From contig NZ_CP100001.1 in the NCBI RefSeq assembly GCF_024138165.1, positions 124,001 through 188,000 of the forward strand: a DNA stretch of 64,000 bases, in the 5' to 3' direction. Made by a program: the position numbers and the translations under genes. Shown here piece by piece: positions 8,381 through 17,586 of the stretch. Below the pieces are notes generated by a model, which was given only the letters and a program-made list of their open reading frames with translations, did not search any database and was not told where the DNA came from. Origin of the DNA: Halorussus vallis (lineage in GTDB: Archaea > Halobacteriota > Halobacteria > Halobacteriales > Haladaptataceae). Numbering within the stretch: position 1 is the first letter of the stretch; every line of letters begins with the position of its first letter.

Positions 8381-10206
8381 CGGGCCACCTCCGCGGGGAG
8401 TTCGGTCACGAGCGGGTTGTCGACGTCGGCGTACACCGACTGGGTTTCGAGCGACCCGTCCAGTTCGTCCATGTCGTGGAGCCGCGTGAGGAGGTTGGCC
8501 TTGCACGGGAGCGTCTCGGCTTCGAGCAGGTCGTCCAGCAGCGACGACGACTCGCGGTCGAACCGCCGGAGCGACTCCAGTTCGTCCCGGAGCATCGAAA
8601 GCAGGCGGCGCTCGTCGGCGACGCCGGCGGTCCCGAAGGCGTTGATCACCCCGAAGCAGTTGTTGAGCACGACGTAGTAGCGAATCCGCTCGTCGGCCAC
8701 CGCGTCCGGGCAGACGGTGTCGGCGCGCTCGCCGACGCCCGGGAGGCGCTCGTCGTGCTCCTCGTACTTCGATTCGGGGAAGTAGTAGCCCTGGTTGTCC
8801 CGGTAGTAGAACCGGTCGGGGTAGCCCTCCGAGAGCGAGAGGACGCCGTTCTGCTGGTGGGCTTCGAGGCCGAGGCCGCGCGCGAGGTAGAGCCAGAGCA
8901 CCGGGCGCACTGCAATGTCGAGGTAGCGCCGGAACCAGTCCTCGCTGACGGCGTCGGTCGAGCGTCCTTCCCGCTCGGCGAGCGTCTCGACGATCTCGCC
9001 GAGTCGAGAGCCGTCGTCGTCGATGCGGTCCTGGCAGAGCGCGACGACCGGCGCGGCGTTCTCGGCGTCCGGCCCTCGGAAGACGTTCTCACGCAGGACC
9101 ACCTCGAAGCCGGATTCGGCTGCCCCGTCCCCGAGGTCGAGGGTGAGCGCCGCCGGGTCCCGGATTACGTCGAAGTCGGGGAACTTCGACCGGAGTTCCG
9201 CGCCGAGGTCGGTCTCCAGGAGTTCCGCGACGGCGACGCCGCGTTCGAGTTCCGGGCGCTTGTTGGTCCGCTCGGAGTTGGTAATCTCGACGTTCAGCGA
9301 CCCCTTGACCATGAACGGCGCGTCGGCCGCGTAGAGCGTTCGGACCGAGCTAGTCGGGTGGAACTCGCGGCCGACCGCGCCGAGGTGTTCGAGGCCGTCG
9401 CCCAGCAGTTCCTGGACGCGAGGCTGGGCGAGCAGGTGCTCGGCCTGCCAGGGGTGGACCGGCACGAGCGCGTCGTCGCCGTCGACGTGGGCGGCGACGA
9501 ACGACTCGGACACCGCGGGGTCCTCGCGGAGCGTATCCTTCACCCACTCGACCGCCGACGCATCGCGCGCGGAGGCCTGCCAGACGAGTTCGGGGTCGGC
9601 ACGGAAGTAGTGGAGCGCGAACGACCCCTCCAGTTCGGGCGCGTACGTCGGCGAACGACGGGGCGAGATTCCCTGTCGGCTCTTCGGCGTCGGGTGGAGC
9701 AGGTGGCCGAACACCAGCGACTGCTCGGCCTCGCGGAACGTCGAATCGAAGCCGTACAGTCGTTCGGCGTCGTCTCGGCGGGCCGCGACGAACCGCGCGA
9801 CGTTCCGGCGGCTATCGACGACCCGCGAGAGCAGTCGCCCGCGGTCGCAGGGTCGGTCGCGGGCGGCCGCCAGTTCCGCGGTGATGAGCGCCACCAGCGT
9901 CGCCGAGTCGAGTTCGAGTGTCCGCTCGCCGACCCGGTAGTGGCCCGGAAGCGCGAACAGGTGGCGGTCGGTCGGCGAGCGATACCGGAGCGGGACGAAC
10001 AGCGTCGCGTCCTGGTCGGGGAGCGGCGCGCGAATCGCCCGGTCGCGGCCGTGCGTCGGCGTCGGCACCGCGCTCGCGTCGACGACCTCGTAGTCGCCGG
10101 TTTCGCGGAGGTAGCAGTTCAGGAAGCTGTGCAACGTGGCGGACTCCGCGACGGTCGCGGGAGTCGCCGGAGTTCGGTCGTCGGATTCTGGGTCGTGGAC
10201 TGTCAT
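8377..10206 (-). CDS. iucA: IucA/RhbC-like NIS siderophore synthetase
   Basis: A 609-aa IucA/IucC-family synthetase, a distant paralogue of the one at 4456. Conserved parts: FHPTSSVRTLY, VHPWQAEHLL, AHQQNGVLSL (active-site H-x-Q-N) and a C-terminal FhuF-like region with YYVVLNNCFGVINAFG. It probably joins the first N-hydroxy-N-acyl-diamine to citrate. The ATG at 10206 overlaps the decarboxylase stop (ATGA). Confidence 0.9.
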   Translation of the reverse strand: MTVHDPESDDRTPATPATVAESATLHSFLNCYLRETGDYEVVDASAVPTPTHGRDRAIRAPLPDQDATLFVPLRYRSPTDRHLFALPGHYRVGERTLELDSATLVALITAELAAARDRPCDRGRLLSRVVDSRRNVARFVAARRDDAERLYGFDSTFREAEQSLVFGHLLHPTPKSRQGISPRRSPTYAPELEGSFALHYFRADPELVWQASARDASAVEWVKDTLREDPAVSESFVAAHVDGDDALVPVHPWQAEHLLAQPRVQELLGDGLEHLGAVGREFHPTSSVRTLYAADAPFMVKGSLNVEITNSERTNKRPELERGVAVAELLETDLGAELRSKFPDFDVIRDPAALTLDLGDGAAESGFEVVLRENVFRGPDAENAAPVVALCQDRIDDDGSRLGEIVETLAEREGRSTDAVSEDWFRRYLDIAVRPVLWLYLARGLGLEAHQQNGVLSLSEGYPDRFYYRDNQGYYFPESKYEEHDERLPGVGERADTVCPDAVADERIRYYVVLNNCFGVINAFGTAGVADERRLLSMLRDELESLRRFDRESSSLLDDLLEAETLPCKANLLTRLHDMDELDGSLETQSVYADVDNPLVTELPAEVAR

Positions 10207-11696
10207 CGGTTACTGGGTAATCGCTGGGTCGCGGAGACGGTTTTCGCGCGATTCCGGATTCGGTCGAGCACCGCGGCGACGTCTTCGAGCGTCGTCCGGG
10301 GGTTCAGCAGGGTGAACTTCAGGCAGGTCGTGCCGTCGACCTCGGTCCGGCCGACGACCGCGTCGCCGTTCAGGAGCAGGGCCTCGCGGACCGCGGCGTT
10401 GAGCCGGCCGACCCGGGCGTCCGATTCGACGCCCGCGGGGCGGTACCGGAAGACGACCGCGTTCAGCGTCGGGTCGGCGAGCAGTTCGAAGTCCGGCGCG
10501 GCCGACAGCAGGTCGGCCACGTCGTCGGCGAGGTCGAGCGTCGACTCGACCAGTTCGGCCAACCGCTCGCGGCCGAGCGCCCGGAAGGTGACGTAGGGTT
10601 TCAGCGCGTCGAACCGCCGGGTCGTCTGGACCGACTTCGAGACGAGGTTCGGCCCGAGACCGTCGGCGTCCTCGGGGTTGAGATACTTCGCCGACCGCGC
10701 CATCAGTTCGAAGTCGTCGCCGTCCCGCAGGAGGAACGCACCGCAACTGATCGGCTGGTAGAACAACTTGTGGAAGTCCACCGACAGCGAGTCGGCGCGC
10801 TCGATGCCTGCGAGCTTCTCGCGGTGGCGCTCGCTGAGAGCGAGCGCGCCGCCGTAGGCCGCGTCGACGTGGAACCACAGGCCGTGTTCGTCGGCGCGGT
10901 CGGCGAGTCCCTCCAGGGGGTCGATGCGCCCGAAGTCGGTGGTCCCGGCGGTTCCGACGACGGCGAACGGCCGGCGGCCGCGCTCGCGGAGGTCGGCGAC
11001 CGTCTCGTCGAGTGCGTCGAGGTCCAGTCGCTGGTCGTCGTCGGTCGGGACCGTCACGACCGCGTTCTCGCCGAGTCCGAGGTGGGCGGCGGCCTGCTCG
11101 GCGGTGAAGTGGGCATCCGTCGAGCAGAGGAGTCGCATCGACTCGGCCTCCGGCGGCAGGCCGCGCGCCTTGGCGTCGCGGCCGAAGCGGTCGCGGACGA
11201 ACCGGTCGCGCGCCAGCAGGAGCGCCGCGAAGTTCGACTGGGTGCCGCCGCTGGTGAACACGCCGTCACCCTCGGGACCGTACCCGAACAGGTCGCAGAG
11301 CAGGTCGACGAGTCGGCGTTCGACGTGGGTCGCCGCAGGGCTCTGGTCCCAGGAGTCGAGCGACTGGTTCGTCGCGGCTATCAGCGCCTCGGCCGCTATC
11401 CCGGGCACCGTCGGCGGGCAGTGGAGGTGGGCGACACACCGGGGGTCCGAGACGCCGACCGAGTTCGACAGCACCGACTCGCCGACGTCGGCGAGGATCG
11501 CGTCGAGACCCTCGCCCTCCTCGGGGAGCACTTCGGTTTCGGCGAACCGCTCGGCGAGGGTGGCGGGGTCGGCCCCCGAGTACGGCCCGTCGCGGTCGGC
11601 GACCGCCGCCGCGACCGTCTCGCCGGCGCGTTCGAGCGCCCGCCGGTAGGCGTCGGTGCCCGCCTCGGTGCCGAGGAAGAGTTCGTCGACGCTCAT
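10203..11696 (-). CDS. ddc: L-2,4-diaminobutyrate decarboxylase (PLP, RhbB-like)
   Basis: A 497-aa group II PLP decarboxylase. It would convert 2,4-diaminobutyrate to 1,3-diaminopropane, the diamine backbone of schizokinen-type siderophores. Motifs: TSGGTQSNFAAL (PLP phosphate loop), HVDAAYGGAL (Asp bound to the pyridine N), and SVDFHKLFYQP with the Schiff-base lysine. Substrate is inferred from the neighbour that makes diaminobutyrate; the family also includes tyrosine and glutamate decarboxylases. ATG 11696 overlaps the aminotransferase stop. The H. volcanii literature uses bdb for this role. Confidence 0.88.
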   Translation of the reverse strand: MSVDELFLGTEAGTDAYRRALERAGETVAAAVADRDGPYSGADPATLAERFAETEVLPEEGEGLDAILADVGESVLSNSVGVSDPRCVAHLHCPPTVPGIAAEALIAATNQSLDSWDQSPAATHVERRLVDLLCDLFGYGPEGDGVFTSGGTQSNFAALLLARDRFVRDRFGRDAKARGLPPEAESMRLLCSTDAHFTAEQAAAHLGLGENAVVTVPTDDDQRLDLDALDETVADLRERGRRPFAVVGTAGTTDFGRIDPLEGLADRADEHGLWFHVDAAYGGALALSERHREKLAGIERADSLSVDFHKLFYQPISCGAFLLRDGDDFELMARSAKYLNPEDADGLGPNLVSKSVQTTRRFDALKPYVTFRALGRERLAELVESTLDLADDVADLLSAAPDFELLADPTLNAVVFRYRPAGVESDARVGRLNAAVREALLLNGDAVVGRTEVDGTTCLKFTLLNPRTTLEDVAAVLDRIRNRAKTVSATQRLPSNR

Positions 11697-13054
11697 CGCG
11701 CCTCCGTGGTCGCGGCCTCGACCGCCGCCGCGACCGACTCGCGGAAGATGCGGCCGATATCCCCGATTTCGTCCTTCGAGACGACCAGCGGCGGGAGGAA
11801 CCGAACCGTCGCGCCCTCGCGGCCGCCGCGCTCGACGACGAGTCCGCGCTCGAAGCACTCGGTCTGTATCGCCGCCGCGAGGTCGGAGTCGGGCGGGTAC
11901 GCACCGAGTTCGTCGGAATCGGCGGCGGCGTCGACCGCCTCCGCGCCGAGCATCAGCCCTCGGCCACGCACGTCGCCGATTTCGGGGAACCGGTCGGCCG
12001 CGGCGTCGAGGTGGCCGCGCAGGCGTTCGCCCATCCGGTCGGCGTGGCTCGCCAGGTCGTTTTCGACCACGTACTCGATGGTCGCTCGGCCGGCGGCCAT
12101 CGCCAACTGGTTGCCCCGGAACGTGCCGGCGTGCGCGCCCGCCTCCCAGTCGTCCAGTTCCTCGTCGTAGAGGGTCACCGCCAGCGGCAGTCCGCCGCCG
12201 ACGGCCTTCGAGAGCGTCACCACGTCGGGCGTGATACCCGCGCGCTCGAAGGCGTAGAGGTCGCCCGTGCGGCCGAGGCCGGTCTGAATCTCGTCGACGA
12301 CCAGGGGAATCTCGTGTTCGCGGGTGATGCGGCGCATCTCGCGGAGCCACTCGTCTGGCGCGGGCACCGCGCCGCCTTCGCCCTGGACGGGTTCGAGGAC
12401 CATCGCCGCGGGGTCGGTGAACCCGCGCTCGGGGTCGGCCAGGAGTCGCTCGACGTACCGACTCGAAGCCTCGTGGCTCGCCTCGCCGACGCCGAACGGA
12501 CAGCGGTAGGGGTAGGGGTACGGCAGGTGGCGGACGTTCCCTCCGACGCCCGGGATGTCGGCCTTCGGGTCGGTGTCGCCCATCAGTCCGAGCGCGCCAT
12601 GGGTCATCCCGTGGTAGCCCCCGCGGAACGACAGGACCGAGCGGCGGCCGGTCACGGTCTTGGTGAGTTTCAGCGCCGCCTCGACCGCGTCGGTGCCAGC
12701 CGGGCTACAGAACTGGATTCTCGCCGACTCGGCGAACTCGTCGGGGAGGCTGTCGAACAGCGCGTCGACGAACGCCTCCTTGGTCGGCGTCGTGATGTCG
12801 AGCGCGTGCATCGGCCGGTCGGCCGCCATCACCTCTTCGACGGCCTCGGTCACGACGGGGTGGTTGTGTCCGAGCGCGAGCGTTCCCGCGCCCGAGAGGC
12901 AGTCGTAGTAGGTGTTCCCGTCGGCGTCGACGACCTCGACCCCGCGGGCCTCCCGAATCGCCATCGGGAGGTGGCGCGGATAGCTACGCGCGCTCGATTC
13001 GCGGGCGGCCTGCGCGTCTAGCAGTCGGCGGTTCGAGGCGTCCGAGTACGCCAT
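11693..13054 (-). CDS. dat: diaminobutyrate-2-oxoglutarate aminotransferase (RhbA-like)
   Basis: A 453-aa class III PLP aminotransferase. It would make L-2,4-diaminobutyrate from aspartate semialdehyde with glutamate as amino donor. Visible motifs: CSPAGTDAVEAALKL, FRGGYHGMTHGALG, LVVDEIQTGLGRTG (PLP-binding Asp) and VTLSKAVGGGLPL (Schiff-base lysine). It is the first gene of the siderophore operon. About 220 bp with three iron boxes lies upstream. Confidence 0.92.
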   Translation of the reverse strand: MAYSDASNRRLLDAQAARESSARSYPRHLPMAIREARGVEVVDADGNTYYDCLSGAGTLALGHNHPVVTEAVEEVMAADRPMHALDITTPTKEAFVDALFDSLPDEFAESARIQFCSPAGTDAVEAALKLTKTVTGRRSVLSFRGGYHGMTHGALGLMGDTDPKADIPGVGGNVRHLPYPYPYRCPFGVGEASHEASSRYVERLLADPERGFTDPAAMVLEPVQGEGGAVPAPDEWLREMRRITREHEIPLVVDEIQTGLGRTGDLYAFERAGITPDVVTLSKAVGGGLPLAVTLYDEELDDWEAGAHAGTFRGNQLAMAAGRATIEYVVENDLASHADRMGERLRGHLDAAADRFPEIGDVRGRGLMLGAEAVDAAADSDELGAYPPDSDLAAAIQTECFERGLVVERGGREGATVRFLPPLVVSKDEIGDIGRIFRESVAAAVEAATTEAR

Positions 13055-13130
13055 CTCAATCGGCCTCCGCGACCGTTCGAGAGCGATATTCGGGCGATGC
13101 GCGGTGATATGATGTTCGTCGGAGCACGAG

Positions 13131-13148
13131 TTTTAGGCCGACCTAAAA
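13131..13148. promoter_or_regulatory. iron box A of the siderophore biosynthesis promoter
   Basis: TTTTAGGCCGACCTAAAA is a near-perfect palindrome, 77 nt from the dat start codon. An AT-rich minus-strand TATA-like stretch (about 13149-13166) sits immediately upstream. The box would therefore lie over the transcription start region. Confidence 0.8.
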
Positions 13149-13184
13149 ATTGAAAAGTATTTCTATACGGTCTGAGAAGTGTAA

Positions 13185-13200
13185 TTTAGGCTAGCCTAAA
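13185..13200. promoter_or_regulatory. iron box B (perfect 16-bp palindrome)
   Basis: TTTAGGCTAGCCTAAA is an exact palindrome and the best match in the window to the iron-box consensus. It lies upstream of the predicted dat TATA element. The preceding bases GTGTAA are also shared with box C. Confidence 0.8.
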
Positions 13201-13257
13201 ACGGGCGCGAACGCCACGGGTCGGCATGAGTTCTCCAAGCAGATACGTGGAGTGTAA

Positions 13258-13273
13258 TTTAGGCCAGCCTAAA
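13258..13273. promoter_or_regulatory. iron box C, far upstream of dat
   Basis: TTTAGGCCAGCCTAAA differs from box B at one central base. The identical GTGTAA precedes both, so boxes B and C look like a duplicated segment 73 bp apart. It could help loop or oligomerise the repressor, or serve an unseen rightward transcript. Confidence 0.75.
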
Positions 13274-13303
13274 TAACTTCGGGCCGGCGGGAGACGGACC
13301 ACG

Positions 13304-13343
13304 GGCGCCTGACGCGCCGCTCCGGAGCGGCGCGTCAGGCGCC
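13304..13343. repeat. perfect 40-bp palindrome
   Basis: The 20-nt arm starting GGCGCCTGACGCGCCG is mirrored without mismatch about a centre between 13323 and 13324. It lies between the siderophore promoter and the small zinc-protein gene. It does not match the iron-box consensus. Confidence 0.95.
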
Positions 13344-13451
13344 TCGGCAAATCGGCCAGCCCCACGCGCTTGCGCCGACTCGGCGCAGCGGCCCGGACGC
13401 CGACGCCGCCGGGCGAAGAACATACACCGACAGCGGGCGTAGCGAACCGAC

Positions 13452-13667
13452 ATGCCCGAAGAGTACGGGACCTACGACGACGCCGACGCCGAAACCCAGT
13501 ACGTCGCCTGCATCGTCTGCGGCGACGTCATCGATCTGAACGAACCGCACCCGATGTTCGTCGAGCGCGGCGAGAACGTCGTCGGGGACGCCGCGACGAC
13601 CGTCTATCACTTCAGCAGCGACGACTGCTTACAGCGGTGGAAGCGCCAGCGAGAGACGGGTGAGTAG
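13452..13667 (+). CDS. small CxxC zinc-finger-like protein
   Basis: A 71-aa acidic protein with CIVCG near residue 17 and a C-terminal HFSSDDCLQRW. These can supply a Cys/His zinc site resembling small haloarchaeal treble-clef or TRASH-like proteins. No signal peptide or membrane segment is seen. It stands alone between the siderophore promoter region and the convergent arylsulfotransferase-like gene. Its function is unknown. Confidence 0.75.
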   Translation: MPEEYGTYDDADAETQYVACIVCGDVIDLNEPHPMFVERGENVVGDAATTVYHFSSDDCLQRWKRQRETGE

Positions 13668-13725
13668 CTGGTTCGCGAAGAGAGAAAAGCGTTTGCGGGC
13701 GGGAAGGGGCGTTCGCGGGCGACCG

Positions 13726-15144
13726 TCAGGCGAGTCGCCGACGGACGCCGTTCTTGATTCGTCTGCGGTTGTAGATGCCCTCGCCGAGCACCCAGCCGAC
13801 CAGCAGTAGGCCGGCACCGATGGCGGCCACGAAGTCCCACGGACCCATCCACACCGGACGGACCCACGGCGCGATCTTCGACCACTGGGCGGCGAGTTCG
13901 CTGGCCGGGCCGTCGAGGGGCGTGCCGGCGAACGCGGCCGAGAGCCACTGGGAGAACGTCAGTCGCTGGCCGGTGCCGGGCGTGATGCCCGCGCTCCCCG
14001 TAATCTTGTAGGTGCCCTCGGCGTTCTGGTCGGCGATGGTCGGGCCGGTGCCGTTGGCCTCGTCGGCGAGGTTCATGCGCTCGACGTCGTAGGGCGCCCA
14101 GGGCGCGTAGAACTCCCAGACGATCTCGCCCTTCGGGGTGACCTCGAACACGCGGTGGTTGTTCGAGTCCACGACGAGCGTGTTACCGTTCGGCAGGCGG
14201 TCGGCGTCCCGGGGCCAGTTGAGGCTCTGCTGGGAGCCGAGTTGCCAGGTCCGTTTCCAGTCGCCGTTCCGCTTGGCGTACTCGACGACGCGGTCGTTGT
14301 GGCTGTCGGCGACCAGGATGGTGGGCGTGCCGTTCTGGCTCTCCATGTACTGGGGGTTGTGCTGTTCGTTCATCACCTCGTAGTTGTTGTCGCTCCCCAG
14401 GCGCATGTCGACGTTCTTGGTCGAGCGGTTGATGACCATCACCTGGTCCATGTTGCGCGGCGAGATGAGGTACTGGCCCTCGGCGATCTTGTCGACGTCA
14501 TTGACGTGGGTCCAGTCGTCGTGGTCGCCGGCGTACTTGTGACCCTGCTGGCGAGTGAAGTTGGTGTGCTTGCGGAACTGCCACTCCCAGACGGTCTCGT
14601 TCTCGCTCCGGTCGTAGATGAAGATGCGGTCCTCGTTGACCTTCTTCTCGGCGTTGTAGTTGCGCATGTTCGCCACGAGCAACTGGTCGCCGTTGATGAG
14701 GTCGACGTCGTGGGTGTCGTGGACGCCCTCGAACGTCTCGGTCCAGGCCTTCTCCTGGGTCTTCGGGTTCAGCGAGTAGACCACGGTCTTGCCGCGCTGG
14801 GTCGCGGTGACCAGCAGGTTCCTGCTCGGTAGCGGGTCGACGTCGTAGAACCAGGTCACGTCGTCCTGGGTTCCGTTGTACACCCACTCGACGTTGCCGC
14901 GGGGACCGACCCCGACGAGGCGGGCGGGCTTCTTCCCGTTGGCCTTCCCGCGGAACTTGAATCCCTGAATCGAGATGACCGTCGTTCCGTCGGCCGGCTG
15001 TTCTATCGTTCCTTTCTGGAGGTTCGTGGGTTCGTACGTGAGCGCGGAGACGGCGGAGGGCGCGAGCAGCGAGACGATGACCAACAGCACCACGCCGCGG
15101 ACCACCCAAGGCCGCGTGAGGCGCGTGTTCCACTCTTTCGGCAT
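13726..15144 (-). CDS. membrane-anchored arylsulfotransferase-like beta-propeller protein
   Basis: About 472 aa. An N-terminal hydrophobic segment (VVLLVIVSLLAPSAVSA) and a C-terminal one (FVAAIGAGLLLVGWVLG) flank an extracellular domain. The domain has repeats typical of ASST-family propellers: HDTHDVDLINGDQLLVAN, DWTHVNDVDKI, WPRDADRLPNGNTLVVD and GEIVWEF. ASST enzymes move sulfate between phenols; many haloarchaeal members are of unproven activity. I chose ATG 15144 because GGAG lies 5-8 nt upstream; ATG 15171 is the alternative. Confidence 0.8.
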   Translation of the reverse strand: MPKEWNTRLTRPWVVRGVVLLVIVSLLAPSAVSALTYEPTNLQKGTIEQPADGTTVISIQGFKFRGKANGKKPARLVGVGPRGNVEWVYNGTQDDVTWFYDVDPLPSRNLLVTATQRGKTVVYSLNPKTQEKAWTETFEGVHDTHDVDLINGDQLLVANMRNYNAEKKVNEDRIFIYDRSENETVWEWQFRKHTNFTRQQGHKYAGDHDDWTHVNDVDKIAEGQYLISPRNMDQVMVINRSTKNVDMRLGSDNNYEVMNEQHNPQYMESQNGTPTILVADSHNDRVVEYAKRNGDWKRTWQLGSQQSLNWPRDADRLPNGNTLVVDSNNHRVFEVTPKGEIVWEFYAPWAPYDVERMNLADEANGTGPTIADQNAEGTYKITGSAGITPGTGQRLTFSQWLSAAFAGTPLDGPASELAAQWSKIAPWVRPVWMGPWDFVAAIGAGLLLVGWVLGEGIYNRRRIKNGVRRRLA

Positions 15145-15244
15145 ACACTCCGTTACAGCGACCCCGAACATATGGGTTTTGTCCTCTTTCCCCGAGGGCG
15201 TCGGGACAAATTAGTAATGAGGAACGGTGACAGTTACCGTGCTC

Positions 15245-15278
15245 GACGGTCGCCGGCCGAATTCGGCCGGCGACCGTC
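15245..15278. repeat. perfect 34-bp palindrome
   Basis: The 17-nt arm GACGGTCGCCGGCCGAA is mirrored exactly around an AATT centre. It lies between two divergent genes, about 75 nt upstream of the phosphoribosyltransferase start. It is not the iron-box sequence. Confidence 0.95.
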
Positions 15279-15351
15279 CGTCTCGGACGCGGGCCGTCGG
15301 CACGGGGACGAGTTTTATGCGCGCCGACCCCGGAGTTCGGACGGGGGAGCG

Positions 15352-15975
15352 ATGTTTCGAGACAGAACCGACGCCGGACGACGACTCGCCGAACTGCTGG
15401 TCGAACGAGGCGTCGAGGCCGACGTGGTGCTCGGGATTCCGCGGGGCGGACTCCCGGTCGCGCGGCCGGTCGCCGACGCGCTCGACGCGCCGCTGGACGT
15501 GGTGGTCGCGTCGAAGATCGGCGCGCCGCACAACCCCGAACTCGCCGTCGGCGCGGTGGCGAGCGACGGGAGTCTCTGGCGCAACGACGCCCTCGTCGAC
15601 CGACTCGGGGTGGACGAGGCGTACATCTCGCGCGAGCGCGAGCGCGAGAGCGAGGCGGCCCGCGAGAAACTCGAACGCTACCGCGGCGAGCGCGAACCGC
15701 CCGACCTGGACGGAAAGCGGGTCGTGGTCGTCGACGACGGTCTGGCCACCGGCGCGACGACCGTCGCGGCGCTCCGGCAGGTTCGGGCCGCCGGGGCCGA
15801 CCACGTCCTGCTGGCGGTACCGGTCGGGTCGCCCGACTCGGTCGAACGCGTGCGTGCCGAGGCCGACGAGGTAATCTGCGCGGAGACGCCACCGAACTTC
15901 TCCGCGGTCGGGCAGTTCTACGACCGGTTCGACCAGGTATCCGACGAGGAAGCGATGGCGTACCTCGACCGGTAA
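15352..15975 (+). CDS. phosphoribosyltransferase-family protein
   Basis: A 207-aa protein with the PRPP-binding motif VVVVDDGLATGATT (124-137) and an N-terminal GIPRGGLPVA segment, typical of a type I PRTase fold. The long Arg/Glu-rich helix (ISRERERESEAAREKLERY) is characteristic of stand-alone PRTase-domain proteins of uncertain substrate. ATG 15352 is preferred because a TATA-like TTTTATG lies at about 15313; the frame is open further upstream without coding character. Confidence 0.88.
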   Translation: MFRDRTDAGRRLAELLVERGVEADVVLGIPRGGLPVARPVADALDAPLDVVVASKIGAPHNPELAVGAVASDGSLWRNDALVDRLGVDEAYISRERERESEAAREKLERYRGEREPPDLDGKRVVVVDDGLATGATTVAALRQVRAAGADHVLLAVPVGSPDSVERVRAEADEVICAETPPNFSAVGQFYDRFDQVSDEEAMAYLDR

Positions 15976-16328
15976 TCGGAGGGCGTCCAAAAATCTCCAG
16001 ATCGCTGGGCGGCCGCCCCGGGATTCGAGAACGCTCCGCTCGGCACACCGATATTTCCAGTTTTGCACAACACCGGACGTAGACACCTCGATACAGGGGC
16101 CGTCCTGGGACACACACTCGATGCTCGAAACAGCCGAAATGAGCCTGGAAGGCGCCTATTTGGCAGTCCTGAAGTGCCCGAATTCGGGCGAGAGGGAGTG
16201 CGCATCCGCCACACAGCAACGAAACCTTTAAGTACCTATCGGCCTTACTGTTGGTTAGGAAGCGAGGCTTCCGGGATTCTTTAGGTTTTCTCCCCTCCCG
16301 CGAGTCTCGACCCACCCACCCATCAACC
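15976..16328. other. 353-bp intergenic region before TFB
   Basis: I see no gene here. The right half is less GC-rich and holds the TFB promoter: TATA-like TTTAAGTA at 16227-16234, preceded by a purine-rich CGAAAC that fits a BRE. The transcript would have a leader of about 70 nt, unlike the leaderless genes nearby. Confidence 0.6.
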
Positions 16329-17327
16329 ATGACAAGCACACGAATCCAGAGCTACAGCGAGCAGGAGAACGTAACCGAACGAGAACGGACCGACGAAACC
16401 GAACGAACCGAAGCCGACGAGCGCGAGGATATCTGCCCCGAGTGCGGCGGACGCCTCACCAACGACGAGGAGCACGGCGAAACCGTCTGTGCGGAGTGTG
16501 GCCTCGTCGTCGAGGAAGGTTCGGTCGACCGTGGCCCCGAGTGGCGCGCGTTCGACTCCGCGGAGAAGGACAGTAAATCCCGTGTCGGCGCACCCACGAC
16601 GAAGATGATGCACGACAAGGGGCTGTCGACCAACATCGGCTGGCAGAACAAGGACGCCTACGGCAAGTCGCTCGGCAGCCGCCAGCGCGAGAAGATGCAG
16701 CGCCTCCGCACGTGGAACGAGCGCTTCCGCACCCGCGACAGCAAGGAGCGCAACCTCAAGCAGGCGCTCGGCGAAATCGACCGCATGGCCTCGGCGCTCG
16801 GCCTCCCGGAGGACGTCCGGGAGACAGCGTCGGTCATCTACCGCCGCGCGCTCGACGAGGACCTCCTGCCGGGACGGTCCATCGAGGGCGTCGCGACCGC
16901 GGCGCTCTACGCCGCGGCCCGACAGACCGGGACGCCCCGGTCCATCGACGAGGTGGCCAACGTCAGCCGAATCGACGAGATGGAGTTCAAGCGGACCTAC
17001 CGCTACATCGTCCGCGAACTGCACCTCGAAATCCAGCCCGCCGACCCCGAGCAGTACGTCGCGCGGTTCGCCAGCGACCTCGGCATCTCCGACGAGTCCG
17101 AGCGCCGCGCCCGCGAACTGCTCCGCAACGCCAAGCGTAAGGGCCTCCACAGCGGGAAGTCGCCGGTCGGTCTGGCGGCCGCCGCGGTGTACGCCGGCCC
17201 GCTCCTGACCAACGAGAAGGTCACGCAGGCCGAGGTCAGCGAGGTCGCCCAGGTCAGCGAAGTCACCATCCGCAACCGCTACCACGAACTGCTCGAAGCC
17301 GAGGACGACGCGGTCGCCCCGGCCTAA
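16329..17327 (+). CDS. tfb: transcription initiation factor TFB
   Basis: A 332-aa archaeal TFIIB homologue that recruits RNA polymerase to TBP-bound promoters. The N-terminus has an acidic extension and a zinc ribbon with Cys36, Cys39, Cys54 and Cys57 (CPECGG...CAECG). The B-reader region follows ([19 protein letters not shown]), then two cyclin-fold repeats (about 135-225 and 230-320) ending in [16 protein letters not shown]. Haloarchaea have several TFB paralogues; which one this is cannot be told here. ATG 16329 is chosen by family length. Confidence 0.95.
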   Translation: MTSTRIQSYSEQENVTERERTDETERTEADEREDICPECGGRLTNDEEHGETVCAECGLVVEEGSVDRGPEWRAFDSAEKDSKSRVGAPTTKMMHDKGLSTNIGWQNKDAYGKSLGSRQREKMQRLRTWNERFRTRDSKERNLKQALGEIDRMASALGLPEDVRETASVIYRRALDEDLLPGRSIEGVATAALYAAARQTGTPRSIDEVANVSRIDEMEFKRTYRYIVRELHLEIQPADPEQYVARFASDLGISDESERRARELLRNAKRKGLHSGKSPVGLAAAAVYAGPLLTNEKVTQAEVSEVAQVSEVTIRNRYHELLEAEDDAVAPA

Positions 17328-17460
17328 ATCGGGTACCGAGCCGTCTCGCGACGACTCTGGACGTGCGACGGGTGGTGAACGTGACCGTCGTTTTTCGGTT
17401 TTTCGTACCTTCGAGTGGCGACGCCGGTTCCGCAGGAACCCGTTTCGCGTACCGACCCGG

Positions 17461-17490
17461 CCTCGCGGGCGGCCGTGGCCGCCCGCGAGG
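17461..17490. repeat. palindrome (14-nt arms, GT centre)
   Basis: CCTCGCGGGCGGCC and GGCCGCCCGCGAGG flank a GT centre. It lies between the tandem TFB and DJ-1 genes, about 130 nt after the TFB stop. No T-tract follows. Confidence 0.9.
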
Positions 17491-17586
17491 CTGTCGACAT
17501 CGTTTTCGGCGACGTCCCTTTCGGCGTCGACCTCCTTCGGCGACATCTATTTTCCGACGCTCGGCGTACCCCGTCCGGGGGAAACC

